From the NCBI GenBank assembly GCA_030590585.1, contig JAUUYD010000209.1, positions 1 through 5,286 of the forward strand: DNA of 5,286 bases, in the 5' to 3' direction. This document shows positions 1 to 5,286 of this stretch, piece by piece. Under the pieces are notes generated by a model. It was not told where the DNA came from and ran no database searches. It worked only from the letters and a program-made list of their open reading frames with translations. Within the stretch, counting starts at the first letter, position 1. Every line of letters begins with the position of its first letter. The stretch is from Spirochaeta sp. (GTDB taxonomy: Bacteria; Spirochaetota; Spirochaetia; Spirochaetales_E; Spirochaetaceae_B). A program made the translations under genes and the position numbers.

Positions 1-321
1 CCTTTTGAAAAAGGGATCTTCGGGATTCGGGAACCTTCACCGAAGATGGAGGCCTGGGATAATGTCAGCTCACCCAAACCTGCTCTTGTACTGGTTCCCG
101 GTTTAGCTTTTGATAATAAGGGCTCTCGCCTCGGAAGAGGCGGCGGCTACTACGACAAGTTCATATCAGGAATTCGACAGGAGGCCCGGAATACCGGGAA
201 CAGGGCTCCTCTGTTCATCGGCTTTGCTTACAGTGAGCAGATATTCTCGGAACTGCCTTCAGATGATAATGACGAGATTGTTGACGGTCTGGTTACCGAC
301 GGGTTCTACGGACTTTTTTAA
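1..321 (+). CDS. 5-formyltetrahydrofolate cyclo-ligase, C-terminal part (5' end outside window)
   Basis: This cytoplasmic enzyme converts 5-formyl-THF to 5,10-methenyl-THF using ATP, returning stored folate to the one-carbon pool. Frame 1 is open from the first base to a TAA at 319-321, giving 106 codons. The family is usually about 190 residues, so roughly the C-terminal half is present. The key evidence is the family signature RLGRGGGYYD, encoded at 127-156, preceded by the typical VPGLAFD strand (97-117). The upstream stretch GIFGIREPSP also fits the family. The protein ends in DGLVTDGFYGLF, matching the usual C-terminal strand. An internal ATG at 46 is not the start, because homology continues upstream of it. 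The next gene lies 86 nt downstream on the same strand. Family assignment is secure; the symbol is left blank because naming varies (ygfA, fau, MTHFS). Confidence 0.93.
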   Translation, partial: PFEKGIFGIREPSPKMEAWDNVSSPKPALVLVPGLAFDNKGSRLGRGGGYYDKFISGIRQEARNTGNRAPLFIGFAYSEQIFSELPSDDNDEIVDGLVTDGFYGLF

Positions 322-360
322 AAGAATACCCTCACTTGCCCGGCTCACCCTCTCTCATCC

Positions 361-389
361 TTGTCGTGTCCGCTTAAGAAGCGTATCTT
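361..389 (+). promoter_or_regulatory. Candidate sigma-70 promoter for the 408-3936 gene cluster
   Basis: TTGTCG (361-366) and TATCTT (384-389) are separated by exactly 17 nt; each matches 4 of 6 consensus positions. The predicted start of transcription is near 396, at the GGGAG ribosome binding site (396-400), which lies 7 nt before the ATG at 408. The spacer contains a short hairpin, CGCTT-AAG-AAGCG (371-383). Followed by TATCTTTTT, the same bases could instead be a weak intrinsic terminator for the upstream folate gene. The two readings compete, and sequence alone does not decide between them. Confidence 0.35.
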
Positions 390-392
390 TTT
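371..392 (+). terminator. Possible weak intrinsic terminator or attenuator hairpin
   Basis: A perfect 5-bp stem, CGCTT (371-375) with AAGCG (379-383), closes a 3-nt loop and is followed by TATCTTTTT (384-392). The stem is short, so termination would be inefficient. It sits 50 nt after the stop of the folate gene and only 3 nt before the ribosome binding site of the next gene, which is unusual for a true operon end. It overlaps the candidate promoter at 361-389. Confidence 0.3.
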
Positions 393-407
393 ACCGGGAG
401 TATCATC

Positions 408-1004
408 ATGAGTAAGATAAAATCAGCATTGGAACTGGCCCTGGAGCGCACCGCCGATGTCGCGGTGGATAAAGAGGCTGTCAGAAAAGACGAATATACC
501 CGTAAAGGGCAATCCGCTGCGGGTAAATATCTGAGTAATCCGAAATCCGTTTCATTGCAGGATGGAGTTGAGACATTACAAGGTGATGAAAAGAACTGGT
601 TCAAGCTGGGAGTTGTCACAACACTGCTGGCCAATCTCACACTGCCCCGTTTTGAATCCGATCTGAACCGCTACCCTCCGATAGCCGACGCTCTGAAAAG
701 TCTGGGCAGAAGTAAGGGAGCTGATGCAAAGAATCTTGAATATCTCCTGAATCAATACGATGAGCTCTTCAAACAGTACCTTCAAAACATCGGCCAGCTG
801 GAAGAGCAGTTAAAAACCCAATGGGAGCCCCGACTCCGGCAGAAAGAGCAGCAGCTTAAACAAAAGACTGGTCAGGCTGTAAGGCTGACTCCTGAGCAGG
901 ACCCGGAATTCGGTAAGGTACTCTCGGAAGAGTTCGCCCGTCTCGATGCACAGTACGCCGAGATACTCAGTAAGGGTAAGGAAGAAATCCGGAAGCTGGT
1001 GTAA
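408..1004 (+). CDS. Hypothetical protein, helix-rich, upstream of rarA
   Basis: This gene encodes 198 residues that I do not recognise as a characterised family. The start is well supported: GGGAG at 396-400 lies 7 nt before the ATG. The protein is soluble-looking, with no signal peptide and no membrane segment. Residues 1-30 form a charged helix (SALELALERTADVAVDKEAV) of a kind I associate with conserved bacterial hypotheticals. Residues about 105-155 are rich in Glu, Gln, Lys and Leu and probably form a long helix or coiled coil. Residues 165-198 look like a second helix. Residues 65-100 are more hydrophobic and contain a conserved-looking NWFKLGVVTTLLANL segment. It ends 8 nt before rarA, so co-transcription and possible translational coupling are expected. 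Inference only: a structural or partner protein linked to RarA. No catalytic motif is visible. Confidence 0.85.
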   Translation: MSKIKSALELALERTADVAVDKEAVRKDEYTRKGQSAAGKYLSNPKSVSLQDGVETLQGDEKNWFKLGVVTTLLANLTLPRFESDLNRYPPIADALKSLGRSKGADAKNLEYLLNQYDELFKQYLQNIGQLEEQLKTQWEPRLRQKEQQLKQKTGQAVRLTPEQDPEFGKVLSEEFARLDAQYAEILSKGKEEIRKLV

Positions 1005-1012
1005 GAGAACAG

Positions 1013-3229
1013 ATGGATCTGTTTGAAGGGAATGCCCCCTCAACCGAACCCCTGGCCGCCCGCATGCGGCCCCGGAACCTTGATGAGTTTGTGGGTCAGG
1101 AACACATTGTCGGCCCCGGACGGCTGTTACGCCGGGCCATCGATGCCGACCAGCTTTCAAGCCTCATCTTCTACGGCCCCCCGGGAACGGGAAAAACCAC
1201 CCTGGCCCGGGTAATCGCCGGGAGTACAAAGAGCCGATTTGTCACCTTGAACGCCGTACTGGCCGGGGTGGCGGACATCAGAAGGGAAATAGCCGGAGCC
1301 AAAGATGCCCGAAGCCTTCATGACAAGCGGACCATTCTCTTTGTGGATGAAGTACACCGCTGGAACAAATCCCAGCAGGACGCCCTTTTACCCTGGGTTG
1401 AAAACGGCACGGTTATCCTCATCGGAGCCACAACCGAAAACCCCTACTTTGAGGTAAACAAGGCTCTGGTAAGCCGCAGTCGGGTATTCCAGCTCACCGG
1501 TTTGGATGAATCCCACCTGGGCACCATCGCCCATCAGACCCTGGATGACAGGGATAGGGGCTACGGCCGCTGGAAGGTGATTTTCGATGCCGGGGCCCTG
1601 GAACATCTGGTGAACATCAGTGCCGGAGACGCCCGAAGCCTGCTCAACGCCCTGCAGCTGGCAGTGGAAACAAGTCCCGATTCATTTCCCCCGGCTGATG
1701 GTGAAACCATCGAAGTCAGTCTCGCCGCAGCTGAAGAGAGCATTCAGCGCAAGGTTGTTCTCTACGACAAGGAAGGCGATTACCACTTCGATACCATCAG
1801 CGCATTCATCAAATCCATCAGGGGCTCAGATCCCGATGCCGCTCTCTACTGGATGGCCCTGATGATCCGGGCCGGTGAAGACCCCCGGTTCATCTTCCGG
1901 CGTATGCTCATCAGCGCCTGTGAGGATGTCGGCCTGGCTGCACCGGAGGCCCTTGGTATCGTCGAATCCTGCGCCGCTTCATTCGACAGGGTGGGCCTGC
2001 CCGAAGGTCAGTATCACCTCACCCATGCCGCCCTCTACCTGGCCACATGCCCGAAATCCAACTCCGCCCTGGGTTACTTTGATGCCTTGAAATCTGTGGA
2101 GGAAGAAAAAAACGGGGATGTACCAAGCCACCTCAGGGATGCAAACCGGGATAAACACGCTTTCGGCCATGGTGAGGGTTACAAGTACCCTCATGCCTGG
2201 CGGGAACACTGGACCGCTCAGCAATACCTCCCCGACGGTCTCTCAGGCCGTGTATTCTACCGCCCGGGAGAGCTCGGTTACGAGGGTGATATCAGGGACA
2301 GCGTTCTGGCAAGAAGGGAAGCTCAAGTGGCAGCGATGCTTGATGAGGATAACCAGGCAATCGGCGAAGTACTCACATATTCCCCCGGGGATGATGAGAG
2401 GCAGCGCTGGGTGAGACGTACCGAATCATCCCAGGAGCCTCTGGCTGTTTCAGTGCGGAACCTTCTCTTCGAGGGATGGAAAACCCGTCGTCACCACCGG
2501 GTACTCATACCCTCAGATCCATCGGGAACCCTCATCTGGGAGGCACACCGCAGGGTCCCTGAAGGCGGCGTTACAGCATTATGCGGCAGCAGCAGATCTT
2601 ACGATGCCTTAAGCTGGCTCGCCGGCGGACTGCCGGCAGCCGAACGGCCCGAACTTCATGTCGGCAGCATGGAATCACCCGATACCATCAAGATTCTTTC
2701 CGCCGGCGACACCCGTTACGATGTGATATTGGGACGGAACTGGCTGGCCCGCTTTGAAACACAGGCTAAACGGGCAGCATTACTGAAAACGGCCCTGGAA
2801 CTGACTGACAATGGGGGAAAACTCCTTCTGGCCGAACCCCATCCCGGCGCCGGCACAACTCTGGCGGATCTACTCCCATCTGCGGTCTGGGATAAAGCAG
2901 ACGAACAGCGATTCAGGGACTGCGAAAGGGAAGTTCTCAAAGGGTTTTCCTCCCACCAGGCCCCTGACCCGATTACCAGGCTCGTTGATAAGTCGGGGTG
3001 GAAAGATGTTTCAGTGACAAGCCGCAAAGTCGGTGAGAAACGCCTGCTGGCCGAGGCGCTATTAAATACATGGCTTTCAAGCGAACGAAGTGGATGTTAC
3101 GGAGCTGAAATGGCCGCCGGGATGGGAGATAATGAGTGGGAACAAACTTCCGCCCGGCTGAAAGCCATACTCACCGGCAGAACCGTCCACTGGGAAACCG
3201 CCCTGCTCATCATCACGGCATCGGTATGA
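1013..3229 (+). CDS. rarA: RarA/MgsA AAA+ ATPase fused to a C-terminal methyltransferase-like domain
   Basis: RarA is a RuvB/clamp-loader-like AAA+ ATPase acting at stalled or gapped replication forks. Visible motifs are Walker A GPPGTGKT (residues 55-62), Walker B ILFVDE (108-113), sensor 1 region GATTENP (138-144), probable arginine finger in SRSR (154-157), and sensor 2 in [10 protein letters not shown] (205-214, R208). The MgsA/RarA C-terminal tetramerisation region follows, with [14 protein letters not shown] (296-309) and GYKYPHAW...QQYLPD (389-408). Ordinary RarA ends near residue 430-450; this protein has 738. Residues about 490-690 resemble a class I methyltransferase fold, with YDVILGRN (569-576) and GGKLLLAEP (601-609), but motif I reads VLIPSDPSG (497-505) and lacks the usual glycine-rich loop. 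RarA/unknown-domain fusions are a known class, as I recall from cyanobacteria and others. The MDLFEG...PLAARMRP start is typical of RarA. The ribosome binding site is weak (GAGA at 1005-1008), which fits coupling to the upstream gene. The stop overlaps the next start as ATGA. Confidence 0.95.
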   Translation: MDLFEGNAPSTEPLAARMRPRNLDEFVGQEHIVGPGRLLRRAIDADQLSSLIFYGPPGTGKTTLARVIAGSTKSRFVTLNAVLAGVADIRREIAGAKDARSLHDKRTILFVDEVHRWNKSQQDALLPWVENGTVILIGATTENPYFEVNKALVSRSRVFQLTGLDESHLGTIAHQTLDDRDRGYGRWKVIFDAGALEHLVNISAGDARSLLNALQLAVETSPDSFPPADGETIEVSLAAAEESIQRKVVLYDKEGDYHFDTISAFIKSIRGSDPDAALYWMALMIRAGEDPRFIFRRMLISACEDVGLAAPEALGIVESCAASFDRVGLPEGQYHLTHAALYLATCPKSNSALGYFDALKSVEEEKNGDVPSHLRDANRDKHAFGHGEGYKYPHAWREHWTAQQYLPDGLSGRVFYRPGELGYEGDIRDSVLARREAQVAAMLDEDNQAIGEVLTYSPGDDERQRWVRRTESSQEPLAVSVRNLLFEGWKTRRHHRVLIPSDPSGTLIWEAHRRVPEGGVTALCGSSRSYDALSWLAGGLPAAERPELHVGSMESPDTIKILSAGDTRYDVILGRNWLARFETQAKRAALLKTALELTDNGGKLLLAEPHPGAGTTLADLLPSAVWDKADEQRFRDCEREVLKGFSSHQAPDPITRLVDKSGWKDVSVTSRKVGEKRLLAEALLNTWLSSERSGCYGAEMAAGMGDNEWEQTSARLKAILTGRTVHWETALLIITASV

Positions 3230-3936
3230 ATCCGGTCATTCCAATACTTTACGAAGACGAGCAAATCCTCGCCGTGGATAAACCACGGGATATTCACGTC
3301 CATCCCACAAACATGTCCCGTGGAGAAGACAGCGTACAATCCATTCTTGAGGAACTCAGGGATGAACGACTTTACCCGGCCCACCGCTTGGATCGCCCTG
3401 TGGGTGGTGTACTCCTGTTTTCCAAAGATACCGAAACCGCATCAAAGCTGGGTGAGGCCTTAAGAAATGGCGGAGTAATGGACAAACGCTACCTTTGTGT
3501 TGTTCGCGGCTGGATGAATGGCGGGGGTACCATTTCCCGCCCTATTCGACAGGCCCCCGGTAAGCCCGAACGCGAGGCATCCACCCGGTGGCGGAACCTG
3601 GCCGCAGCCGAAGCCGATTGGTCCGACGGCCTCTTCCCGACAAGCCGTTACTCCCTAGTGGAATGCATACTTGAAACCGGCCGCTACCACCAGATTCGGC
3701 GCCACTTGGCTTTTGAAAATCACCCCATCCTCGGCGATGTCTCCCACGGAGACAATCCCCGGAACAGAATCTGGAAAAAAGAAACCGGTATTGAAGGCCT
3801 GATGCTCCGGGGGCACCGACTCTCGTTCCTGCACCCTGTTACCGGAGAGAGGATTTCTCTCACAGCTGCTCCGGATGAAAGATTTATCCGAGCTGCTAAG
3901 CTCTTCGGCTGGGAAGAACATCTGGTTATAGAGTAA
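3226..3936 (+). CDS. truC: tRNA pseudouridine synthase, TruC type
   Basis: The protein is a 236-aa RluA-superfamily pseudouridine synthase. In E. coli, TruC converts U65 to pseudouridine in tRNA-Ile and tRNA-Asp. The catalytic motif HRLDRPVGGVLLFSKD is at residues 53-68, with D56 as the nucleophile. TruC-like features are FPTSRYSLVE (137-146), TGRYHQIRRHLAFENHPILGD (151-171), HGDNPRNR (174-181) and LMLRGHRLSFLHPVTGE (192-208). These track the E. coli TruC sequence more closely than RluA, RluC or RluD, and there is no S4 domain. I chose the ATG at 3226 because it overlaps the rarA stop (ATGA) and begins directly at the family N-terminus, ILYEDEQILAVDKP. An in-frame ATG at 3136 would add 30 residues encoded inside rarA, with no homology. 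The exact target uridine in this organism is inferred. Confidence 0.9.
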   Translation: MNPVIPILYEDEQILAVDKPRDIHVHPTNMSRGEDSVQSILEELRDERLYPAHRLDRPVGGVLLFSKDTETASKLGEALRNGGVMDKRYLCVVRGWMNGGGTISRPIRQAPGKPEREASTRWRNLAAAEADWSDGLFPTSRYSLVECILETGRYHQIRRHLAFENHPILGDVSHGDNPRNRIWKKETGIEGLMLRGHRLSFLHPVTGERISLTAAPDERFIRAAKLFGWEEHLVIE

Positions 3937-3939
3937 AAA

Positions 3940-3960
3940 TTAGTCATTTATTTTGACTAA
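3940..3960. repeat. Perfect inverted repeat, probable toxin-antitoxin operator
   Basis: TTAGTCA (3940-3946) and TGACTAA (3954-3960) are perfect 7-bp arms around a 7-nt T-rich spacer. The right arm overlaps the -35 box of the antitoxin promoter. Phd/YefM antitoxins and their toxin complexes normally bind such palindromes to repress their own operon, so this is the best operator candidate. It is unlikely to be a terminator for truC: the stem is AT-rich and no U-tract follows. Confidence 0.6.
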
Positions 3961-3981
3961 GCATTCTTTCAGGGATATAAT
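3953..3981 (+). promoter_or_regulatory. Near-consensus sigma-70 promoter of the antitoxin-toxin operon
   Basis: TTGACT (3953-3958) and TATAAT (3976-3981) are 17 nt apart: 5 of 6 and 6 of 6 consensus matches at ideal spacing. The expected transcription start is near 3987-3989, on or just before the antitoxin ATG at 3989. This makes the message leaderless or nearly so. The purine stretch AGGGA (3971-3975) would then lie in untranscribed DNA and could not act as a ribosome binding site. Confidence 0.75.
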
Positions 3982-3985
3982 TCCT
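3971..3985. repeat. Imperfect dyad over the -10 box, possible second operator
   Basis: AGGGATATAATTCCT reads as an imperfect palindrome centred on 3978: 5 of 7 arm positions pair (AGG with CCT, AT with AT), while the fourth and innermost positions do not. It covers the whole TATAAT box. Its centre is 28 bp from that of the perfect repeat at 3940-3960. It could be a second repressor site, or partly a by-product of the symmetric -10 sequence. Confidence 0.35.
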
Positions 3986-3988
3986 AAT

Positions 3989-4216
3989 ATGATACAAGCC
4001 AGCATTCATGAAGCAAAAACTCATCTCTCCCGGTATATCCGCCTGGCACTTGAGGGTGAAGAAGTTATTATCGCCAAGGGGAAGCAGCCTCTTGTCCGGT
4101 TGGAAGGCCTCTTTCCTCCGGGGGAAAAACGCCGGTTAGGGGGCGGATCCGGCTTGATTGTGAATATGTCTGAAGATTTTGATGCCCCACTGGATGATTT
4201 TAAAGAATATTCATGA
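3989..4216 (+). CDS. Type II antitoxin, Phd/YefM family
   Basis: This 75-aa DNA-binding antitoxin neutralises the PIN toxin encoded immediately downstream and probably represses its own promoter. The N-terminal Phd/YefM dimerisation and DNA-binding fold is clear from MIQASIHEAKTHLSRYI (residues 1-17) and GEEVIIAKGKQPLVRLE (23-39). The acidic tail DFDAPLDDFKEYS (63-75) is the typical toxin-wrapping segment. I chose ATG 3989 because the family begins this way (MI-x2-x-IHEAK). An in-frame TTG at 3953 would add 12 unrelated residues and lies inside the -35 box. The stop overlaps the toxin start as ATGA. No ribosome binding site at usable spacing is expected in the mRNA if transcription begins at the predicted site. 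Confidence 0.9.
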   Translation: MIQASIHEAKTHLSRYIRLALEGEEVIIAKGKQPLVRLEGLFPPGEKRRLGGGSGLIVNMSEDFDAPLDDFKEYS

Positions 4217-4599
4217 AAGTTCTCATGGATACCCATGCTCTTCTCTGGGCAATAAACGGAGATGAGAAACTGGGAAAAGAAGCTGTGAAGGCTTTCAATA
4301 ATCCTGAAACTGAATTGTTCTTCAGTATGGCTGGGTATTGGGAAATCTGCATTAAAATTTCACTGGGGAAACTTCAGCTTGCCAGAGACTGGGAAAGAAT
4401 TATTGAGAAAGAAATGCGATTGAACAGTATTAAATGGCTGCAAATCCAAAAGAGTCACCTGGAAGCACTGGTTGATCTTCCCTTCCACCACAGAGATCCA
4501 TTCGACAGGTTGATGGTTGCTCAATCTCTGTTTGAAAACATGACGATGATGACTAAGGACAATGAAATCCGAAAATACGCAATTTCCATCCTCTGGTAG
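4213..4599 (+). CDS. vapC: Type II toxin, VapC-like PIN-domain ribonuclease
   Basis: This is a 128-aa single-domain PIN protein. Such VapC toxins are Mg2+-dependent endoribonucleases; characterised members cleave tRNAs or the 23S sarcin-ricin loop. The acidic active-site residues are in place: D6 in LMDTHALLWA (4-13), E44 in YWEICIKISLGKL (42-54), D98 in HHRDPFDRLMVAQ (92-104, with D95 beside it) and D116 in MTKDNEIRKY (113-122). Length and the ILW ending are typical of the clade paired with Phd-type antitoxins. All key residues are present, so the toxin looks intact. The ATGA overlap with the antitoxin implies coupled translation. A hand-counted 60-nt sample (4261-4320) is about 38% GC, against about 65% in a rarA sample (2821-2880), consistent with horizontal acquisition. 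The actual RNA target cannot be read from sequence. Confidence 0.92.
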   Translation: MKVLMDTHALLWAINGDEKLGKEAVKAFNNPETELFFSMAGYWEICIKISLGKLQLARDWERIIEKEMRLNSIKWLQIQKSHLEALVDLPFHHRDPFDRLMVAQSLFENMTMMTKDNEIRKYAISILW

Positions 4600-4619
4600 C
4601 ATTTGACATTCGCCATTTT

Positions 4620-4922
4620 CTACTTCCGGGGCAGCACAATCTCCCGCTTGTCCTCGTCCTCCCGGGGACGGTAGAGAACAGCAATATGACCAATGGTCCG
4701 AACCAGTGCCGCGTTTGTCCCGTTCGCCAGAAGGGGTGCAATCTCTTCGATAAATTCCTTATGACCCACAAAGCGCACTTTGATGAGCTCATGAGCCTCA
4801 AGCTCCGCATCAGTCTGGGCTGTGACACCCTCCGAAAGGCCTTCTTTTCCAATCATAACAGTCGGTTTTAATCTCTGGGCCTTACTCGCAAGCCATCGGC
4901 GCTGGATTTTTGTCAGTTCCAT
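4620..4922 (-). CDS. yhbY: YhbY-family CRM-domain RNA-binding protein
   Basis: This 100-aa protein is a single CRM (YhbY) domain. E. coli YhbY associates with pre-50S ribosomal particles and is thought to help ribosome assembly. The match is end to end: MELTKIQRRWLASKAQRLKP (1-20), the GxxG-type loop in VMIGKEGLSEGV (22-33), AHELIKVRFVGH (43-54), and the C-terminal IGHIAVLYRPRED (77-89). I chose the ATG at 4922 because it has a good ribosome binding site (AGAGGA, complement of 4929-4934, 6 nt away) and agrees with family length (about 97 aa). A longer in-frame start at 5054 would run into the tRNA-His gene and adds unrelated residues. It is convergent with the toxin gene, 20 nt away, with no clear terminator hairpin between them. 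Confidence 0.92.
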   Translation of the reverse strand: MELTKIQRRWLASKAQRLKPTVMIGKEGLSEGVTAQTDAELEAHELIKVRFVGHKEFIEEIAPLLANGTNAALVRTIGHIAVLYRPREDEDKREIVLPRK

Positions 4923-4946
4923 AAAGTATCCTCTTCGTGCCGGCAG

Positions 4947-4975
4947 AGAATACGTCCTCCGGCGCTTCGCGTCCA
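4947..4975 (-). promoter_or_regulatory. Candidate promoter for yhbY
   Basis: Read on the - strand, TGGACG (complement of 4970-4975) and TATTCT (complement of 4947-4952) are 17 nt apart. The predicted start of transcription is near 4940, leaving a leader of about 18 nt that contains the AGAGGA ribosome binding site. The boxes match consensus only partly, so this is tentative. Confidence 0.35.
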
Positions 4976-4984
4976 GCCCCCGTA

Positions 4985-5014
4985 TTGACACGTCCCCGCC
5001 TATAAGGGTAAAAA
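4985..5014 (+). promoter_or_regulatory. Candidate promoter for the tRNA-His / tRNA-Arg unit
   Basis: A perfect TTGACA (4985-4990) is followed after 18 nt by TAAAAA (5009-5014), a moderate -10 match. The predicted start is near 5020, about 6-7 nt before the tRNA-His 5' end, suiting a short leader removed by RNase P. TATAAG at 5001-5006 is too close to the -35 (10 nt) to serve as its partner. Confidence 0.45.
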
Positions 5015-5026
5015 ATGCCCTGACAT

Positions 5027-5100
5027 GGTGGATGTAGTTCAGTTGGTAGAGCACCAGATTGTGGTTCTGGTTGTCGCGGGTTCAAACCCCGTCATCCACC
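5027..5100 (+). tRNA. tRNA-His (anticodon GTG)
   Basis: A complete cloverleaf can be folded by hand. The acceptor GTGGATG (5028-5034) pairs with CATCCAC (5093-5099). The D stem is GTTC/GAGC (5037-5040, 5049-5052). The anticodon stem CCAGA/TCTGG (5054-5058, 5066-5070) holds loop TTGTGGT with GTG at 5061-5063. The T stem is GCGGG/CCCGT with loop TTCAAAC. The extra G at 5027 (G-1) faces C73 at 5100, the identity element of histidine tRNA. CCA is not encoded (the next bases are CTA), so it must be added by CCA-adding enzyme. It is divergent from yhbY and precedes tRNA-Arg by 28 nt. Confidence 0.97.
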
Positions 5101-5105
5101 CTAAA

Positions 5106-5122
5106 GGTTATGTAATATAACC
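5106..5122 (+). repeat. Short hairpin between the two tRNA genes
   Basis: GGTTAT (5106-5111) and ATAACC (5117-5122) form a perfect 6-bp stem around a 5-nt loop. No T-tract follows, so it is not an intrinsic terminator. It may help separate the two tRNAs in a shared precursor, or it may be chance. Confidence 0.35.
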
Positions 5123-5128
5123 GACCAA

Positions 5129-5202
5129 GCGTCCTTAGCTCAGCTGGATAGAGTACCGGGCTTCGAACCCGTAGGTCGGAGGTTCGGGTCGGCCAGGGCG
5201 CG
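5129..5202 (+). tRNA. tRNA-Arg (anticodon TCG) with a defective T arm; possible pseudogene or sequence error
   Basis: The 5' two-thirds is a normal arginine tRNA and closely follows E. coli tRNA-Arg(ACG) as I recall it. Acceptor GCGTCCT (5129-5135) pairs with AGGGCGC (5195-5201), with one U-G wobble. The D stem is GCTC/GAGT. The anticodon stem CCGGG/CCCGT, with a C-U mismatch at its top, holds loop CTTCGAA with TCG at 5163-5165. The T arm is wrong: GGAGG (5178-5182) faces CGGCC (5190-5194) instead of CCTCC, giving two mismatches, and the loop reads TTCGGGT with G in place of the near-invariant A58. G73 (5202) fits arginine; CCA is not encoded. The length is intact, so the damage is substitution rather than truncation. 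Read accuracy near the right edge could also explain it. Confidence 0.75.
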
Positions 5203-5286
5203 GAAAAAGCGCAACGGGGCAGACAAACCCGGTCGGGATGGGAAAAGCTGGATAATCTTTGTTATGGCGAACCGGCCCAGGAGGAC
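5203..5286. other. Unassigned right edge
   Basis: These 84 nt contain no tRNA, no convincing gene and no terminator with a T-tract. A GCGC-GGAAAAA-GCGC hairpin (5198-5212) overlaps the end of tRNA-Arg. An ATG at 5263 opens a frame to the window edge but lacks a ribosome binding site. Nothing further can be supported. Confidence 0.5.

Noticed and set aside
810..1160. Antisense open frame of 116 codons across the end of the 408-1004 gene and the start of rarA
   Set aside because: It is a shadow of two well-supported genes, has no recognisable motif, and spans their junction on the opposite strand.
2716..3027. Antisense open frame of 103 codons inside the rarA C-terminal region
   Set aside because: High-GC coding DNA often leaves such frames open. 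The product has no family resemblance, and the sense frame continues through it.
3136..3225. N-terminal extension of TruC from an upstream ATG
   Set aside because: The extra 30 residues lie wholly within rarA, resemble no pseudouridine synthase, and ignore the ATGA overlap start at 3226.
3953..3988. Longer antitoxin from a TTG start
   Set aside because: The TTG is part of the -35 box, the added residues do not fit the family, and the ATG at 3989 gives the classic N-terminus.
4923..5054. 44-residue N-terminal extension of YhbY
   Set aside because: It overlaps tRNA-His, has no homology, and lies upstream of a start with a good ribosome binding site.
3937..5202. Idea that the VapC toxin, TruC, YhbY and the tRNAs form one RNA-targeting or anti-phage system
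   Set aside because: The toxin cassette has its own promoter and composition, yhbY runs in the opposite direction, and TruC, YhbY and tRNAs are ordinary housekeeping genes. Adjacency alone does not support a joint system.
5142..5286. Antisense frame open from the right edge through tRNA-Arg
   Set aside because: Low-complexity translation with no motif; frames across tRNA genes are a common source of false proteins.

Overview
The window is ordinary bacterial chromosome with a small mobile-type insert. Several things suggest a spirochaete: a RarA with a long extra C-terminal domain, a conserved-looking hypothetical gene just before it, moderately high GC genes, and a tRNA-His gene with no encoded CCA. 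This placement rests on recall of family distribution, not on a marker gene, so it is moderate to low confidence.

Layout, left to right. (1) The 3' half of a 5-formyltetrahydrofolate cyclo-ligase gene (1-321) runs in from the left edge. (2) After an 86-nt gap comes a + strand cluster: a 198-aa hypothetical protein with helix-rich, coiled-coil-like sequence (408-1004); rarA, an AAA+ ATPase fused to a degenerate methyltransferase-like domain (1013-3229); and truC, a tRNA pseudouridine synthase (3226-3936). The gaps are 8 nt and then a 4-nt ATGA overlap, so this looks like one transcript. (3) A type II toxin-antitoxin pair, Phd/YefM-like antitoxin (3989-4216) and VapC-like PIN toxin (4213-4599), is visibly more AT-rich than its surroundings. 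It has its own near-consensus promoter covered by two inverted repeats. (4) On the - strand, convergent with the toxin, is a YhbY-type CRM-domain RNA-binding protein (4620-4922). (5) Divergent from it are tRNA-His(GTG) and tRNA-Arg(TCG). The tRNA-Arg has a damaged T arm. The last ~85 nt hold nothing I can assign.

How they work together: most chromosomal genes here serve RNA and translation (TruC for tRNA modification, YhbY for ribosome assembly, two tRNAs) or replication-fork maintenance (RarA). The VapBC cassette sits between two transcription units and disrupts no recognisable gene.

The points most worth a second look are three. The predicted start site of the antitoxin promoter falls almost exactly on the antitoxin ATG, suggesting a leaderless, autoregulated transcript. 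The C-terminal domain of RarA has lost the usual SAM-binding residues. The tRNA-Arg T arm cannot pair properly. I found no CRISPR array, insertion sequence, prophage or clearly new defence system.
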